Shown: piece after piece, positions 1 through 8,211 of the stretch
How positions within the stretch are numbered: position 1 is the first letter of the stretch
How the letters are laid out: every line of letters begins with the position of its first letter
Source: Planctomycetaceae bacterium
Lineage (GTDB): Bacteria; Planctomycetota; Planctomycetia; Pirellulales; Pirellulaceae
Length of the DNA: 20,307 nt
Reading direction: 5' to 3'
Assembly: GCA_002685655.1 (NCBI GenBank)
Contig: NYXM01000057.1
Coordinates: 1-20,307, forward strand
Translations under genes and position numbers: made by a program
Notes under the pieces: model-generated
Seen by the model: only the letters and a program-made list of their open reading frames with translations
Database searches by the model: none
What the model was told of the DNA's origin: nothing

Positions 1-225
1 CGAAACAACTTACGTCGAATCAACACCGAAAATATTTCTAGAAAATCAGATTTGGTCCACTACTGGGGAACTTGGGCTAGCGAGGCTGTGCCTTGGACCG
101 ACGCAAGCTGTCGCTCGATTGCGGCGACTCGCTCCCCGACCAACCTGCGGTCGGTGCCCGTCGCTGAAAACTTGACTCATCTGTACAGATGAACCTAATA
201 CAAGCTTCCTAGTGTGGAACGAAAG
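1..225. other. Left-edge spacer without a convincing gene
   Basis: No recognisable gene is present. On the + strand, frame 1 is open from the window edge to a TGA at 190-192 (63 codons). It contains a short LVHYWGTW stretch faintly like the start of a thioredoxin/TlpA fold, but no CxxC follows and the rest has no recognisable pattern. It could be the tail of a gene beginning outside the window, a decayed fragment, or chance. The TM2-domain gene on the - strand ends at 226. Confidence 0.4.
177..192. repeat. Perfect 16-bp palindrome
   Basis: TCATCTGTACAGATGA is its own reverse complement over all 16 bases, centred on TGTACA. It lies 34 bp beyond the stop codon of the TM2-domain gene. Its symmetry and size suit a dimeric repressor site, but no promoter or regulator gene next to it is visible, so the function is unknown. 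There is no loop, so a terminator hairpin is less likely. Confidence 0.6.
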
Positions 226-435
226 TCACCTGCTCAGCGCACGGTGTTTCAAATTCACTTCGTCGATCATGGTAGGGACCAGAAACAGGTCGATGAACTG
301 CCCCACGAAGCAAAGACCACCAGTGAACAGCCAGATAATTCCACTGACCGGTTTGTCGGCATAGAACCTATGGATACCGCAGAAACCCAGTAAGCCTAAG
401 AGCCAGAGGATATAAGCGGTCGACGACGATTTCAT
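226..435 (-). CDS. TM2-domain membrane protein (69 aa)
   Basis: This small integral membrane protein has a TM2-domain pattern (PF05154-like). Two hydrophobic helices, roughly residues 8-22 and 32-52, are joined by a short polar turn with the characteristic GIHRFYADKP segment and followed by a GQFIDLFLVP-type second half. The molecular role of bacterial TM2 proteins is not settled. The gene starts 4 nt after the stop of the upstream Ser/Thr kinase gene on the same strand, so the two are very probably co-transcribed. The kinase is also membrane-anchored, which suggests a shared job at the membrane, but that is inference. The Shine-Dalgarno signal (GAAGAG-like) is weak. The length is normal for a stand-alone TM2 protein. 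Confidence 0.85.
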   Translation of the reverse strand: MKSSSTAYILWLLGLLGFCGIHRFYADKPVSGIIWLFTGGLCFVGQFIDLFLVPTMIDEVNLKHRALSR

Positions 436-439
436 CTGC

Positions 440-2710
440 TCACTCTTCTTGTCGTGGAGGTGCGGGTAAAGTTGTCAGATTGTGGCTAGGGGTAGCATTC
501 GTAATGTGACGTGTTGTCCCGCTGGCGGCCGGACCAGTGGCTGCGGCGCGCCAGACCGACGAACGTGGGTCGACCATCATTCGCAAGGCGATATACCACA
601 ACACGATGACGACGCCGATGACGCCCCCCAGGGCCCAAAGTCCTTCGCGCTTTAGTTGGCCGCCAAGTTCCTGAACAGGTGCCGTGGCCTTGTCCTTGCG
701 CTCTTGTACTAGGACAACAATGCCTTCATTCGACGAGTTTTCCGCGGGAAGTGACACGTTGGCAGACGACGCAATCCAGTCGCCACGATACAGCTCGCCC
801 TCCGACGTTTCTCCTAACGGATCACGGTAGACAGAATCTGGTTGGAGACCTGCCAACTGAGCCTCTGTCACGCGAAACTCGGTTGCACTGTGGTCTTCGG
901 CCGGACCCTTGCCATCTTGGCCCATGATGTCAAAAAGAGGGTGTTGCAAGATAACGCCCTGATTCGGTCCACGACGGCCATCGATCAAGACAGCAAATCG
1001 ATCCTTCAGGTTGGTGTTTCGAAAATAGGCGAAATCGCCCAAGTTGACGGTCATGCCAAGCACGCCGACGACATCGGATTCCGGGTTCTCGTCGCGGAAA
1101 ATCGGTGTCGACACAGCGATTTTCCAAAGCCCCGTGGTGGTGCTTCGAAAAGCCGCGGAGAAATGTGTCTTACGAATTGGTTCGATCCCTCGCGGGGTCT
1201 GCTCAAACTGCTGCAGTGTTTGATTTTCGTGTTGGAGATCCGCAGGACCGCCATGGAAGTAGGTTCGATAGGCATAATTCCAGCCGATGGAACGACTGGG
1301 CTCATCATGATCGTAGGCCACGGCCAGCATCCGTCCGGAAGCATCCACAACGAGAAAACTGGCTATCTTCAGTTCGCTTTCGTTCTCGTTCAGTTTTCGC
1401 AGGTGTTCGTCGAGGCGTCGCTGCAAGTAGTCGTTCAGCGCTTGACGTGTTTCGTCGGCGAAAAACGAGCTACGTAGTCCAGCGCGCTCTTCGAATGAAA
1501 TATCGGGATCACTAATGTTCTTGACGATGTCCGATTTCGCGACAAGATTGAATTCTGTTTGAAACGCCGCCTGGCTGGCTTCCCGTTCAATCAACACGAA
1601 ATAGCGATAGATTTCGCCTTCGATCGAACTGGCCGCCAGACGCGCCGTCATTACGTTATTCTCGCGCGCCTTGATTGTGACCAAGCTTTCAGACTGTCTC
1701 ACGGCCCGTTCGTAACCGCGCATTCCAAAAATCGTCATGATCGTTAGTAATAGGATTGGGCCGACAAACCCGATCAACATCAAAGGCCGTCGCAGCCGAG
1801 CCGTGTCGCGAGCGTTGAACGCATCAATGACTGCCTGGACATTAGGAAACCGGCGTTGTGGGTCAAATGCCAGGCAGCGATCGACAATGTCCGCCAACGG
1901 ACGATCTACGCGGGCAGTCCGGCGGTGCTCCGCGGGTGCCGGTGCCGCGGCAATCAGTTTGCGATACTTGGCCAATCGGTCCGCCAGTCCTGAAGCACTG
2001 TCCAACTGACCGGTGACAGCTTCAGAACGATGAGGGGGTGAACCCGTTAGCATACAGTAGAGCAATGCGCCCAGCGCATATACATCCCAGCACGAGTCGG
2101 GGACGGCTGTCAGATCTGCCTGTTCGGGTGCCATGTAGAACAGCGTACCGAGCGCCGGCGACTGTTCGTGCGACAATCGCGATTGACCGAAGTCCGCCAA
2201 ACGCGGCTTATTGTCCAAGTCCAGCAAGATGTTGGCCGGCTTGAGGTCGCAGTGAAGCACACCCTTGCCATGAGCGTGCATCAGCCCAATGGCGATTTCG
2301 CGAAACATTTCGTCGGCGTCGCGAACGTTTAACTGCCCCTGTTCACGCAACAGGTCTTCCAACGACCCATTTTCGATATACTCCATAATGTAGTAGGGCG
2401 GGTCCGACTCCCACCCCACGTCCAGCAACTGCACGACGTAGCGGTCAGTGGACAGCAACACCAACTTTTCGACTTCGCGCGAGAGTTGCGTCCAGTCGAG
2501 CCCTGAACGGTGCATGAAGAATTTGATGGCGACACGACGCGAGGTTTTCTTGTCCGTCCCAATCCAGACTTCTCCGAAGGCGCCGCTGCCTAACCGGCTT
2601 TGCGCTTCGTACCCAGGGACATCCACTGGCGGCAGCGTGCTGTGCATACTCAGTTGGCGGGCACGCTGCTGCTCTTGGCTGGATTGTTGTTGTGTATGAT
2701 CGGGCGACAT
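440..2710 (-). CDS. Transmembrane Ser/Thr protein kinase with periplasmic sensor domain (756 aa)
   Basis: This is a Hanks-type protein kinase. The catalytic domain spans about residues 34-300: glycine loop GSGAFGEV (41-48), ATP-binding lysine K63, catalytic loop HCDLKPAN (153-160), DFG (173-175) and APE (194-196). The catalytic loop has HCD instead of HRD, so it is a non-RD kinase and activation-loop phosphorylation may not be needed. A membrane helix follows at about 309-330, then about 360 residues predicted outside the cytoplasm that resemble a double-Cache-type ligand sensor, a second helix near 690-711, and a short polar tail. This layout implies that an extracytoplasmic signal controls cytoplasmic phosphorylation. 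No convincing Shine-Dalgarno precedes the ATG, and Met22 is an alternative start. The TM2 gene follows 4 nt downstream. The secreted amidohydrolase gene is divergent, 59 bp away. Confidence 0.93.
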   Translation of the reverse strand: MSPDHTQQQSSQEQQRARQLSMHSTLPPVDVPGYEAQSRLGSGAFGEVWIGTDKKTSRRVAIKFFMHRSGLDWTQLSREVEKLVLLSTDRYVVQLLDVGWESDPPYYIMEYIENGSLEDLLREQGQLNVRDADEMFREIAIGLMHAHGKGVLHCDLKPANILLDLDNKPRLADFGQSRLSHEQSPALGTLFYMAPEQADLTAVPDSCWDVYALGALLYCMLTGSPPHRSEAVTGQLDSASGLADRLAKYRKLIAAAPAPAEHRRTARVDRPLADIVDRCLAFDPQRRFPNVQAVIDAFNARDTARLRRPLMLIGFVGPILLLTIMTIFGMRGYERAVRQSESLVTIKARENNVMTARLAASSIEGEIYRYFVLIEREASQAAFQTEFNLVAKSDIVKNISDPDISFEERAGLRSSFFADETRQALNDYLQRRLDEHLRKLNENESELKIASFLVVDASGRMLAVAYDHDEPSRSIGWNYAYRTYFHGGPADLQHENQTLQQFEQTPRGIEPIRKTHFSAAFRSTTTGLWKIAVSTPIFRDENPESDVVGVLGMTVNLGDFAYFRNTNLKDRFAVLIDGRRGPNQGVILQHPLFDIMGQDGKGPAEDHSATEFRVTEAQLAGLQPDSVYRDPLGETSEGELYRGDWIASSANVSLPAENSSNEGIVVLVQERKDKATAPVQELGGQLKREGLWALGGVIGVVIVLWYIALRMMVDPRSSVWRAAATGPAASGTTRHITNATPSHNLTTLPAPPRQEE

Positions 2711-2769
2711 GATGATATGGTATCACATGCAGTTTCATTGAACGATCCAGTCAAAACAGGAGTCACTGG
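2711..2769. promoter_or_regulatory. Divergent intergenic region between kinase and amidohydrolase
   Basis: These 59 bp separate two divergently read genes and must hold or overlap both promoters. No clear -35/-10 pair could be assigned by eye. AGGAG at 2758-2762 lies 7 nt before the amidohydrolase ATG and is a good ribosome binding site supporting that start. Confidence 0.5.
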
Positions 2770-4053
2770 ATGCGCACAATTCTACGATCGTCAGCGTGGC
2801 AGAGTTTCGTGGTTTTTCTTTCCATCTCGGTGTTTTTACCGAGTTTCGTACGATCACAGGAGGCACCACGCAAGACCGGCACACTACAAACAGCAAAGTC
2901 GCGCACGCCTGAGGCGGCGGATCCGGAGGAAAACTCTCGCGACCCGCTAGATGGGCGTGAAGGTCGCGATCTGCTCTTGAGCCGTTTTCGACCACGTTCC
3001 AACCTCAAGGTCAGACAGACCCTGCTCACGCGTGCCAAGTTCTCGGTCGTCGATATTCATACCCATTTTCGCTACCGTCTGAAACACTCACCGGAACAAC
3101 TGGATGAATTCGTAAAGCTGATGGACCGGAACAATATCGCCGTTTGCGTCAGCCTGGACGGAAAGCTGGGTGACGACTTTGACGAACATGCAAGATACTT
3201 GTGGACAGAATACCCAAGTCGTTTTCTCATTTTTGCCAACGTCAATTGGGTCGGTGACGGGCAGCAAGACGACCCGGTGACATGGGATTGCCAACGTGAA
3301 GATTTCGCGCATCGGACAGCGATTGCGTTGGGCGAAGCAAAGAAAAAAGGAGCCAGCGGTCTGAAATTGTTCAAGCAATTTGGTCTCGGCTATCGCAATC
3401 CGGACGGGTCCCTCATGCAGATCGATGATCCACGCTGGGATCCAATCTGGCGCAAGTGTGGTGAATTAGGGCTGCCGATCATCATTCACACGGCAGATCC
3501 GATCGCGTTTTTTCGGACCATTGACGAGACGAATGAGCGCTGGGAGGAGTTGCATCGCCACCCAGAATGGAGTTTTCCAGCTGACAAGTTTCCCAGTCGA
3601 GAGGCGTTGCTGGAGGCCAGGAATCGTGTTATCGCAAGACATCCGCAGACGACCTTTATTGGTGCTCACATGGCCAATAGCGCCGAAGATCTGGCGACGG
3701 TGGCCGACTGGCTGAATAAATATCCCAATTTATTTATCGAGTTTGCTTCGCGGATCGGCGAGCTTGGCCGGCAGCCGTATACGACGCGTCGTTTCATCTT
3801 GGATCACGCTGACCGTGTCTTGTTTGGAACGGACGGTCCCTGGCCCGAGACGCGAATTGCTCTCTATTGGCGGTTTCTGGAAACGTATGACGAGTACTTT
3901 CCCTACTCAGAAAAGGAGTTCCCGCCACAAGGGCTTTGGAATATTTATGGTCTAGGACTACCAGATAATGTCTTGACAAAGGTGTATCATGGGAATGCAA
4001 TTCGGATTCTTCCCGGCCTAAAAACCAAGCTTGACCGGCAACTGGCGAAGTAG
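2770..4053 (+). CDS. Secreted amidohydrolase-2 family metal-dependent hydrolase (427 aa)
   Basis: A TIM-barrel hydrolase of the amidohydrolase-2 type (PF04909-like). An N-terminal signal peptide (residues 1 to about 29, hydrophobic core VVFLSISVFLPSFV) predicts export. Metal-ligand motifs appear in the order expected for the superfamily: DIHTHF (95-100), K200 in GLKLFKQFG, H241 in IIIHTAD, H301 in IGAHMANS, and D356 in LFGTDGPWP. Residues 35-90 are a polar, probably flexible linker. The substrate cannot be told from sequence; related enzymes are decarboxylases, lactonases or amide hydrolases. AGGAG 7 nt upstream supports this ATG. The next secreted protein gene follows after 49 nt, and a 9-bp inverted repeat spans the stop codon. 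Confidence 0.88.
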   Translation: MRTILRSSAWQSFVVFLSISVFLPSFVRSQEAPRKTGTLQTAKSRTPEAADPEENSRDPLDGREGRDLLLSRFRPRSNLKVRQTLLTRAKFSVVDIHTHFRYRLKHSPEQLDEFVKLMDRNNIAVCVSLDGKLGDDFDEHARYLWTEYPSRFLIFANVNWVGDGQQDDPVTWDCQREDFAHRTAIALGEAKKKGASGLKLFKQFGLGYRNPDGSLMQIDDPRWDPIWRKCGELGLPIIIHTADPIAFFRTIDETNERWEELHRHPEWSFPADKFPSREALLEARNRVIARHPQTTFIGAHMANSAEDLATVADWLNKYPNLFIEFASRIGELGRQPYTTRRFILDHADRVLFGTDGPWPETRIALYWRFLETYDEYFPYSEKEFPPQGLWNIYGLGLPDNVLTKVYHGNAIRILPGLKTKLDRQLAK

Positions 4054-4069
4054 ACAAGTACCGGTCAAG
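4030..4069 (+). repeat. Inverted repeat spanning the amidohydrolase stop codon
   Basis: CTTGACCGG (4030-4038) and CCGGTCAAG (4061-4069) are perfect 9-bp complements separated by 22 nt. The stop codon at 4051-4053 falls in the loop. There is no T-tract after it, so it is not a typical intrinsic terminator. It could act as a 3' mRNA stability element or partial attenuator before the downstream gene. Confidence 0.55.
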
Positions 4070-4102
4070 AACAACATCAATTTCTGATGAGAGGAGTTTC
4101 AC

Positions 4103-5032
4103 ATGATTCGCAGTTTCTATCTGACAACTCTGTTTGCGTTGGTCTCGAGTTTTGCCACGGGCGCATCGGCCCAAGGAACGTTTAAGCTCAAGTTCCCCGA
4201 CGGCCGAAAATCGACCACCGTGACGCAAGTCAAATCGGAGCAGACGCTCACGCTGGTCGGCATGGAGTTGATTAGCGGCTCAGAGCAGACGATTACGGTT
4301 ACATCAACCAATGGACAACGAGCCGACGACGGCAAACTTGTTGTGAAATCCACAATCGATGCTCTTGAGGCCTCCGTCACACTGCCCGGTGGCACGGAAT
4401 TGCAGTTTGATTCCGCAGATCCAGATGCAGATCCACCCGGCACCCAGTTCGATTTTGTATTAGACATTTTCAAAGCGACGGCGAAGTCAACTTGGGCGAC
4501 AACGATGAGTCAGGATAACCGTGTTGTCGCCGTCGAAGGACGCGATAACGCTTTCGGCGATCTACCACAGAACCTGCAAGATGCCATGAAGTCGCAGCTT
4601 GATCCGGAGTATCTCAAGACTGCCGCCAATGACGAATTGGACAAACTCCCCTCCAAGCCTGTTTCGCCCGGCGACTCCTGGGAACGGACCGCCCTGATGC
4701 GACTCGATTCGGGCCAGAAGCTCACGTTTACCACCAAGTACACGTACGAAGGCAGGATTGAGCAAAACGGCAAGACGCTGGAGAAAATCGTCTCCCAGAC
4801 AACCAAGGTCGACTATTCCGCCGATGCCGATGCGCCGCTCAAAGTCGTCGAAAGCGACCTGAAGGTCGCCGCGTCCGAGGGCCAGATCCTGTTCGACGCC
4901 GCCTATGGCCAGACCGTCTTGCAGCAGAGCAAAGTTCAGGTCACGGGCTCGCTGAAGCTGGAGATCAATGGCATGGAGTTGCCGGGTGAACTGGATCTCA
5001 CCATTGGGAATAAGACTACCATCAAGCTCTAA
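4103..5032 (+). CDS. Secreted protein of unknown function (309 aa)
   Basis: I do not recognise a catalytic motif. A signal peptide is clear (MIRSFYLTTLFALVSSFATGASAQ, about 22 residues to the ASA cleavage site). The mature protein is rich in alternating Thr, Val, Ser and Lys, suggesting a mostly beta-strand periplasmic or secreted protein. It contains a PVSPGDSWERT segment, and the C-terminal third reads like an amphipathic beta sheet. The overall pattern resembles planctomycete DUF6263-like exported proteins, but this is a recollection of style, not a proven match. The GAGGAG ribosome binding site just upstream is strong. It follows the amidohydrolase by 49 nt and may share its transcript. 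Confidence 0.8.
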   Translation: MIRSFYLTTLFALVSSFATGASAQGTFKLKFPDGRKSTTVTQVKSEQTLTLVGMELISGSEQTITVTSTNGQRADDGKLVVKSTIDALEASVTLPGGTELQFDSADPDADPPGTQFDFVLDIFKATAKSTWATTMSQDNRVVAVEGRDNAFGDLPQNLQDAMKSQLDPEYLKTAANDELDKLPSKPVSPGDSWERTALMRLDSGQKLTFTTKYTYEGRIEQNGKTLEKIVSQTTKVDYSADADAPLKVVESDLKVAASEGQILFDAAYGQTVLQQSKVQVTGSLKLEINGMELPGELDLTIGNKTTIKL

Positions 5033-5316
5033 TACCTGACGTCAGTCGAGACTATCAGCACCATGCCTGACAAGGCCGCCCGACAGTTGGTCGGCCTCGG
5101 AAGGCCAACCTACAAACTCGAGTGTCAGGAAATACGAAGGCGAATACGCCCACAGTTGTGGCCGAGTCCCGACCCGGCCACGTGTCGCGACCGAAGGTCT
5201 CCCCTGCCGAGTGCTGGATGAAACTCTAGTTGCGAACTGGAGACCTTCGGTCAGCGAGGTGCCCCGGGTCAGGAGACCAGGGCACAACAAGACCGGGGCA
5301 CAACAAGAACGGAACT
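5033..5316. repeat. Repeat-rich convergent spacer
   Basis: No gene is supported between the two convergent genes. The region holds several structures. CCTGACA (5066-5072) pairs with TGTCAGG (5123-5129) around an inner GGCCT/AGGCC hairpin. GTGGCCG (5158-5164) pairs with CGGCCAC (5175-5181). A perfect 14-bp inverted repeat, GACCGAAGGTCTCC (5189-5202), pairs with GGAGACCTTCGGTC (5239-5252). A 16-bp unit is repeated in tandem at 5275-5290 and 5291-5306 with one difference. Some of these hairpins may end transcription from both sides, though none is followed by a clean T-tract. Confidence 0.7.
5275..5306. repeat. Two tandem 16-bp units
   Basis: GACCAGGGCACAACAA is followed immediately by GACCGGGGCACAACAA (15/16 identical), and a third partial unit starts with GAAC. 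It is a short direct tandem array just before the stop codon of the convergent epimerase gene. No function is evident. Confidence 0.8.
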
Positions 5317-6207
5317 TCAGCATTTCCCCAGCACATGTCGCAGCGCGTCATCAAGATTCGAAAGTGAAAATGTAAAACCTGCCTGCTCAAGTTTTCGTGG
5401 TACGACACGTGCGCTTGCTAGGAGCAGGTCATCAGCCATCTGCCCCAACACGATTCTCGCGACCAGCCCAGGCAACGGAAAGACGGTTGGCCGTCGCAAT
5501 ACTCGGCCCAGCGCTTTGGTGAATTCAAGATTGGTGGCGGCGACCGGGGCAACGGTGTTGACTGGTCCAGCGAGCACGGGCGTATCGATCGCAAACTGAA
5601 TGACTCGCACCAGATCGGTCAACGTAATCCAACTCCAATACTGTCGCCCATTACCGATGCGACCACCGAGACCCAGCTTGAACGGCAACAACATTTTCGT
5701 CAGCGCGCCACCCTCGCCGCTCAGTACCATGCCGATTCGTAGATTGACGACCCGTATCCCCGCATCCGCAGCGGCCCGAGTGGCGGATTCCCAATTCTGA
5801 CACACTTGGGGCAGAAATCCTTCACCAGGGCCTGCTACTTCGTCCAACACGTCATTGCCGCGGTCCCCGTAGAAACCGATTGCTGAAGCGCAGATCAGTG
5901 TCCGCGGCCCGCTCTTCATTCTTGCGAGTGTTTCGCAGAGCAGGCGTGTAGCAACCTCGCGGCTGCTGAGAATGCGTGCTTTTTTCGCCTCTGTCCAACG
6001 ACCTTCGGCGATGCTCTCGCCAGCTAGGTGGACCAGCAGTTCCACGTCGGCCATTTTCCCGTCGTCGACCTCGCCCGTGGCCGGAGCCCAGTGAATCCCC
6101 GCCGAGTCACCCCGGACGAGCGAATCGACATCATGACCATCTGACCGCAGTGCCGTCGCCAAAGCTCGTCCAACCAAACCTGACGATCCGCTGACTGCAA
6201 CGTGCAC
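5317..6207 (-). CDS. TIGR01777-type NAD(P)-dependent epimerase (296 aa)
   Basis: A short-chain/epimerase-fold protein of the TIGR01777 (E. coli YfcH-like) family. The N-terminus carries the Rossmann dinucleotide motif GSSGLVGRAL, followed by LVHLAGESIAEGRWT, family-typical SSREVATRLL and ASAIGFYGDRGND (with the catalytic-region Tyr), and WSWITLTDLVRVI. The C-terminal DUF1731-like part has the PAFPxP-like PTVFPLPGLVARIVLGQMADDLLLAS and ends near VPRKLEQAGFTFSLSNLDDALR. I chose the GTG at 6205-6207: AAAGGGA lies 7 nt upstream, the protein then starts directly at the first beta strand, and its length matches the family. The longer frame to 6279 would overlap pdxA. It starts 25 nt after pdxA on the same strand, so the two are likely an operon. 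Substrate unknown. Confidence 0.88.
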   Translation of the reverse strand: MHVAVSGSSGLVGRALATALRSDGHDVDSLVRGDSAGIHWAPATGEVDDGKMADVELLVHLAGESIAEGRWTEAKKARILSSREVATRLLCETLARMKSGPRTLICASAIGFYGDRGNDVLDEVAGPGEGFLPQVCQNWESATRAAADAGIRVVNLRIGMVLSGEGGALTKMLLPFKLGLGGRIGNGRQYWSWITLTDLVRVIQFAIDTPVLAGPVNTVAPVAATNLEFTKALGRVLRRPTVFPLPGLVARIVLGQMADDLLLASARVVPRKLEQAGFTFSLSNLDDALRHVLGKC

Positions 6208-6232
6208 CGAAGAATCCCTTTGATGACGATGT

Positions 6233-7252
6233 TTAGCTGAGCACAGACACGGGGCGTTCAGCGGACAAGCACGTGGCAAGTTTGACTGCCTCGATCATAC
6301 TCGTGGCCACCGCCTTGCCCTGCCAGGCGATGTCCAATGCGGTACCGTGATCGACCGAGGTGCGGACAATGGGAAGTCCCAACGTGACATTCACGGCAAC
6401 GTCAAAGGCCAGTGCCTTTAGCGGGATGTGTCCCTGATCGTGATACATGCAGACGAAGCAATCCGTTTCGAAACGCCGATCTGGAAGAAAAGCCGTGTCC
6501 GGTGGAAACGGCCCTGCGACCTGAATGCCCTTCTGCCGAGCCGCGGCGATGGCCGGTTCGATGACTCGCTCTTCTTCTCCTTCGCCAAACAGACCGCCTT
6601 CGCCTGCGTGTGGATTCAAAGCGCAGACCGCGAGTTTGGCTTGCCTCTGCCGCAGCCGACGTAACGCGTCGGCGCTTAGTTCGATCACGTCCAGAATCCG
6701 TTCGACACTGAGCAACTTCGGAACTTCACGGTAACCGACATGTGTGGTGACGAAACTGCACGTGATCTGCTGGCAGGTCAACATCATGCAATAGCGTTCG
6801 ACCCCGGTGCGCGCCGCCAGGATTTCCGTGTGCCCTGGATAGAAAACTCCCGCGTCGTGCAGGGCTTCCTTATGAATCGGGCCCGTGGTGATCGCGTCGA
6901 CGTCACCCGCCAACGCGGCACGAATTGACTCTTCGATGTATCGGTACGAAGCCGCGCCCGTGCCTTCGTTGACGTACCCTGGACAAACAGAGTTGGCATC
7001 AATCGCCTGCAGATCGTAGATCCCGGGGCCGAGATCGTTCGAACTGGTCGGAGGCCACTGGTCGCGTCGTAAGATCCGTTCGGGCATCCGCAAATTGCAC
7101 CGTCGTGCCACTCGGCTCAGCACGGCAGCATCGCCAAAAACAATCGAGGTGCAGGCGGTTGTCACGATGGGATCCGCCAGCAAACGCAGGCACACCTCAG
7201 GGCCGATTCCCGCAGGATCGCCCATCGTCACAGCTATTGTCGGTCGCGTCAT
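6233..7252 (-). CDS. pdxA: 4-hydroxythreonine-4-phosphate dehydrogenase (339 aa)
   Basis: PdxA oxidises 4-phosphohydroxy-L-threonine to 3-amino-1-hydroxyacetone phosphate, with decarboxylation, in the DXP-dependent pyridoxal phosphate pathway. It is a cytoplasmic, metal- and NAD-dependent enzyme. Visible hallmarks are GDPAGIGPE (11-19), TGPIHKEA (123-130), GHTE (140-143) and the three metal-ligand histidines H171 (THVGYREVP), H215 (NPHAGEGG) and H271 (MYHDQGHIPLK), plus TSVDHGTALD near the C-terminus. Length is normal. GAGGAA lies upstream of the ATG. The epimerase gene follows in the same direction. The neighbouring DUF1080 gene is divergent. PdxA paralogues also act in other catabolic pathways, so the B6 role is likely but not certain. 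Confidence 0.95.
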   Translation of the reverse strand: MTRPTIAVTMGDPAGIGPEVCLRLLADPIVTTACTSIVFGDAAVLSRVARRCNLRMPERILRRDQWPPTSSNDLGPGIYDLQAIDANSVCPGYVNEGTGAASYRYIEESIRAALAGDVDAITTGPIHKEALHDAGVFYPGHTEILAARTGVERYCMMLTCQQITCSFVTTHVGYREVPKLLSVERILDVIELSADALRRLRQRQAKLAVCALNPHAGEGGLFGEGEEERVIEPAIAAARQKGIQVAGPFPPDTAFLPDRRFETDCFVCMYHDQGHIPLKALAFDVAVNVTLGLPIVRTSVDHGTALDIAWQGKAVATSMIEAVKLATCLSAERPVSVLS

Positions 7253-7475
7253 TGCTACTCATTTTCCTCGGTGATGGCTCAGTTGGTCCAAGCCAACCTA
7301 CGCGAAAACCGCAGGATTTAGACTCCGTTAACATCCTACACCGGGAGGCCATGGTGCGAAATTGGCCTCATATCGTTGGTAGCCCTGAAACCCTACGGAA
7401 AGCTGGGACACTTTCGGGTAGAATACGGTTCACCTACATGGAATTCACACCAATCTAACCCCCTGCGAAACCACC
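7253..7475. promoter_or_regulatory. Divergent spacer between pdxA and the DUF1080 gene
   Basis: These 223 bp must hold promoters in both directions. A TAGAAT at 7419-7424 is a possible -10 for the rightward gene, but no good -35 is seen. GTTGG/CCAAC at 7282-7297 forms a small inverted repeat ending in CCAACCTAC, which echoes the sequence at 5086-5113 (GTTGGTC...GCCAACCTAC) in the repeat-rich spacer. Confidence 0.45.
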
Positions 7476-8177
<702 letters not shown>

Positions 8178-8211
8178 GCCCGGCGTCGTTGCATCCTCCG
8201 AAGAAACCACA

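Noticed and set aside
1..192. Open frame from the left edge with a thioredoxin-like LVHYWGTW
   Set aside because: No CxxC follows and the remaining sequence does not continue the fold; too little evidence to call a gene.
842..1477. 211-codon + strand frame
   Set aside because: It lies fully antisense to the sensor domain of the kinase and has no domain or start signal.
6208..6279. Longer N-terminus for the epimerase (ATG 6279)
   Set aside because: It overlaps the end of pdxA and adds a Cys-rich non-conserved stretch. GTG 6207 has a good ribosome binding site and gives the family length.
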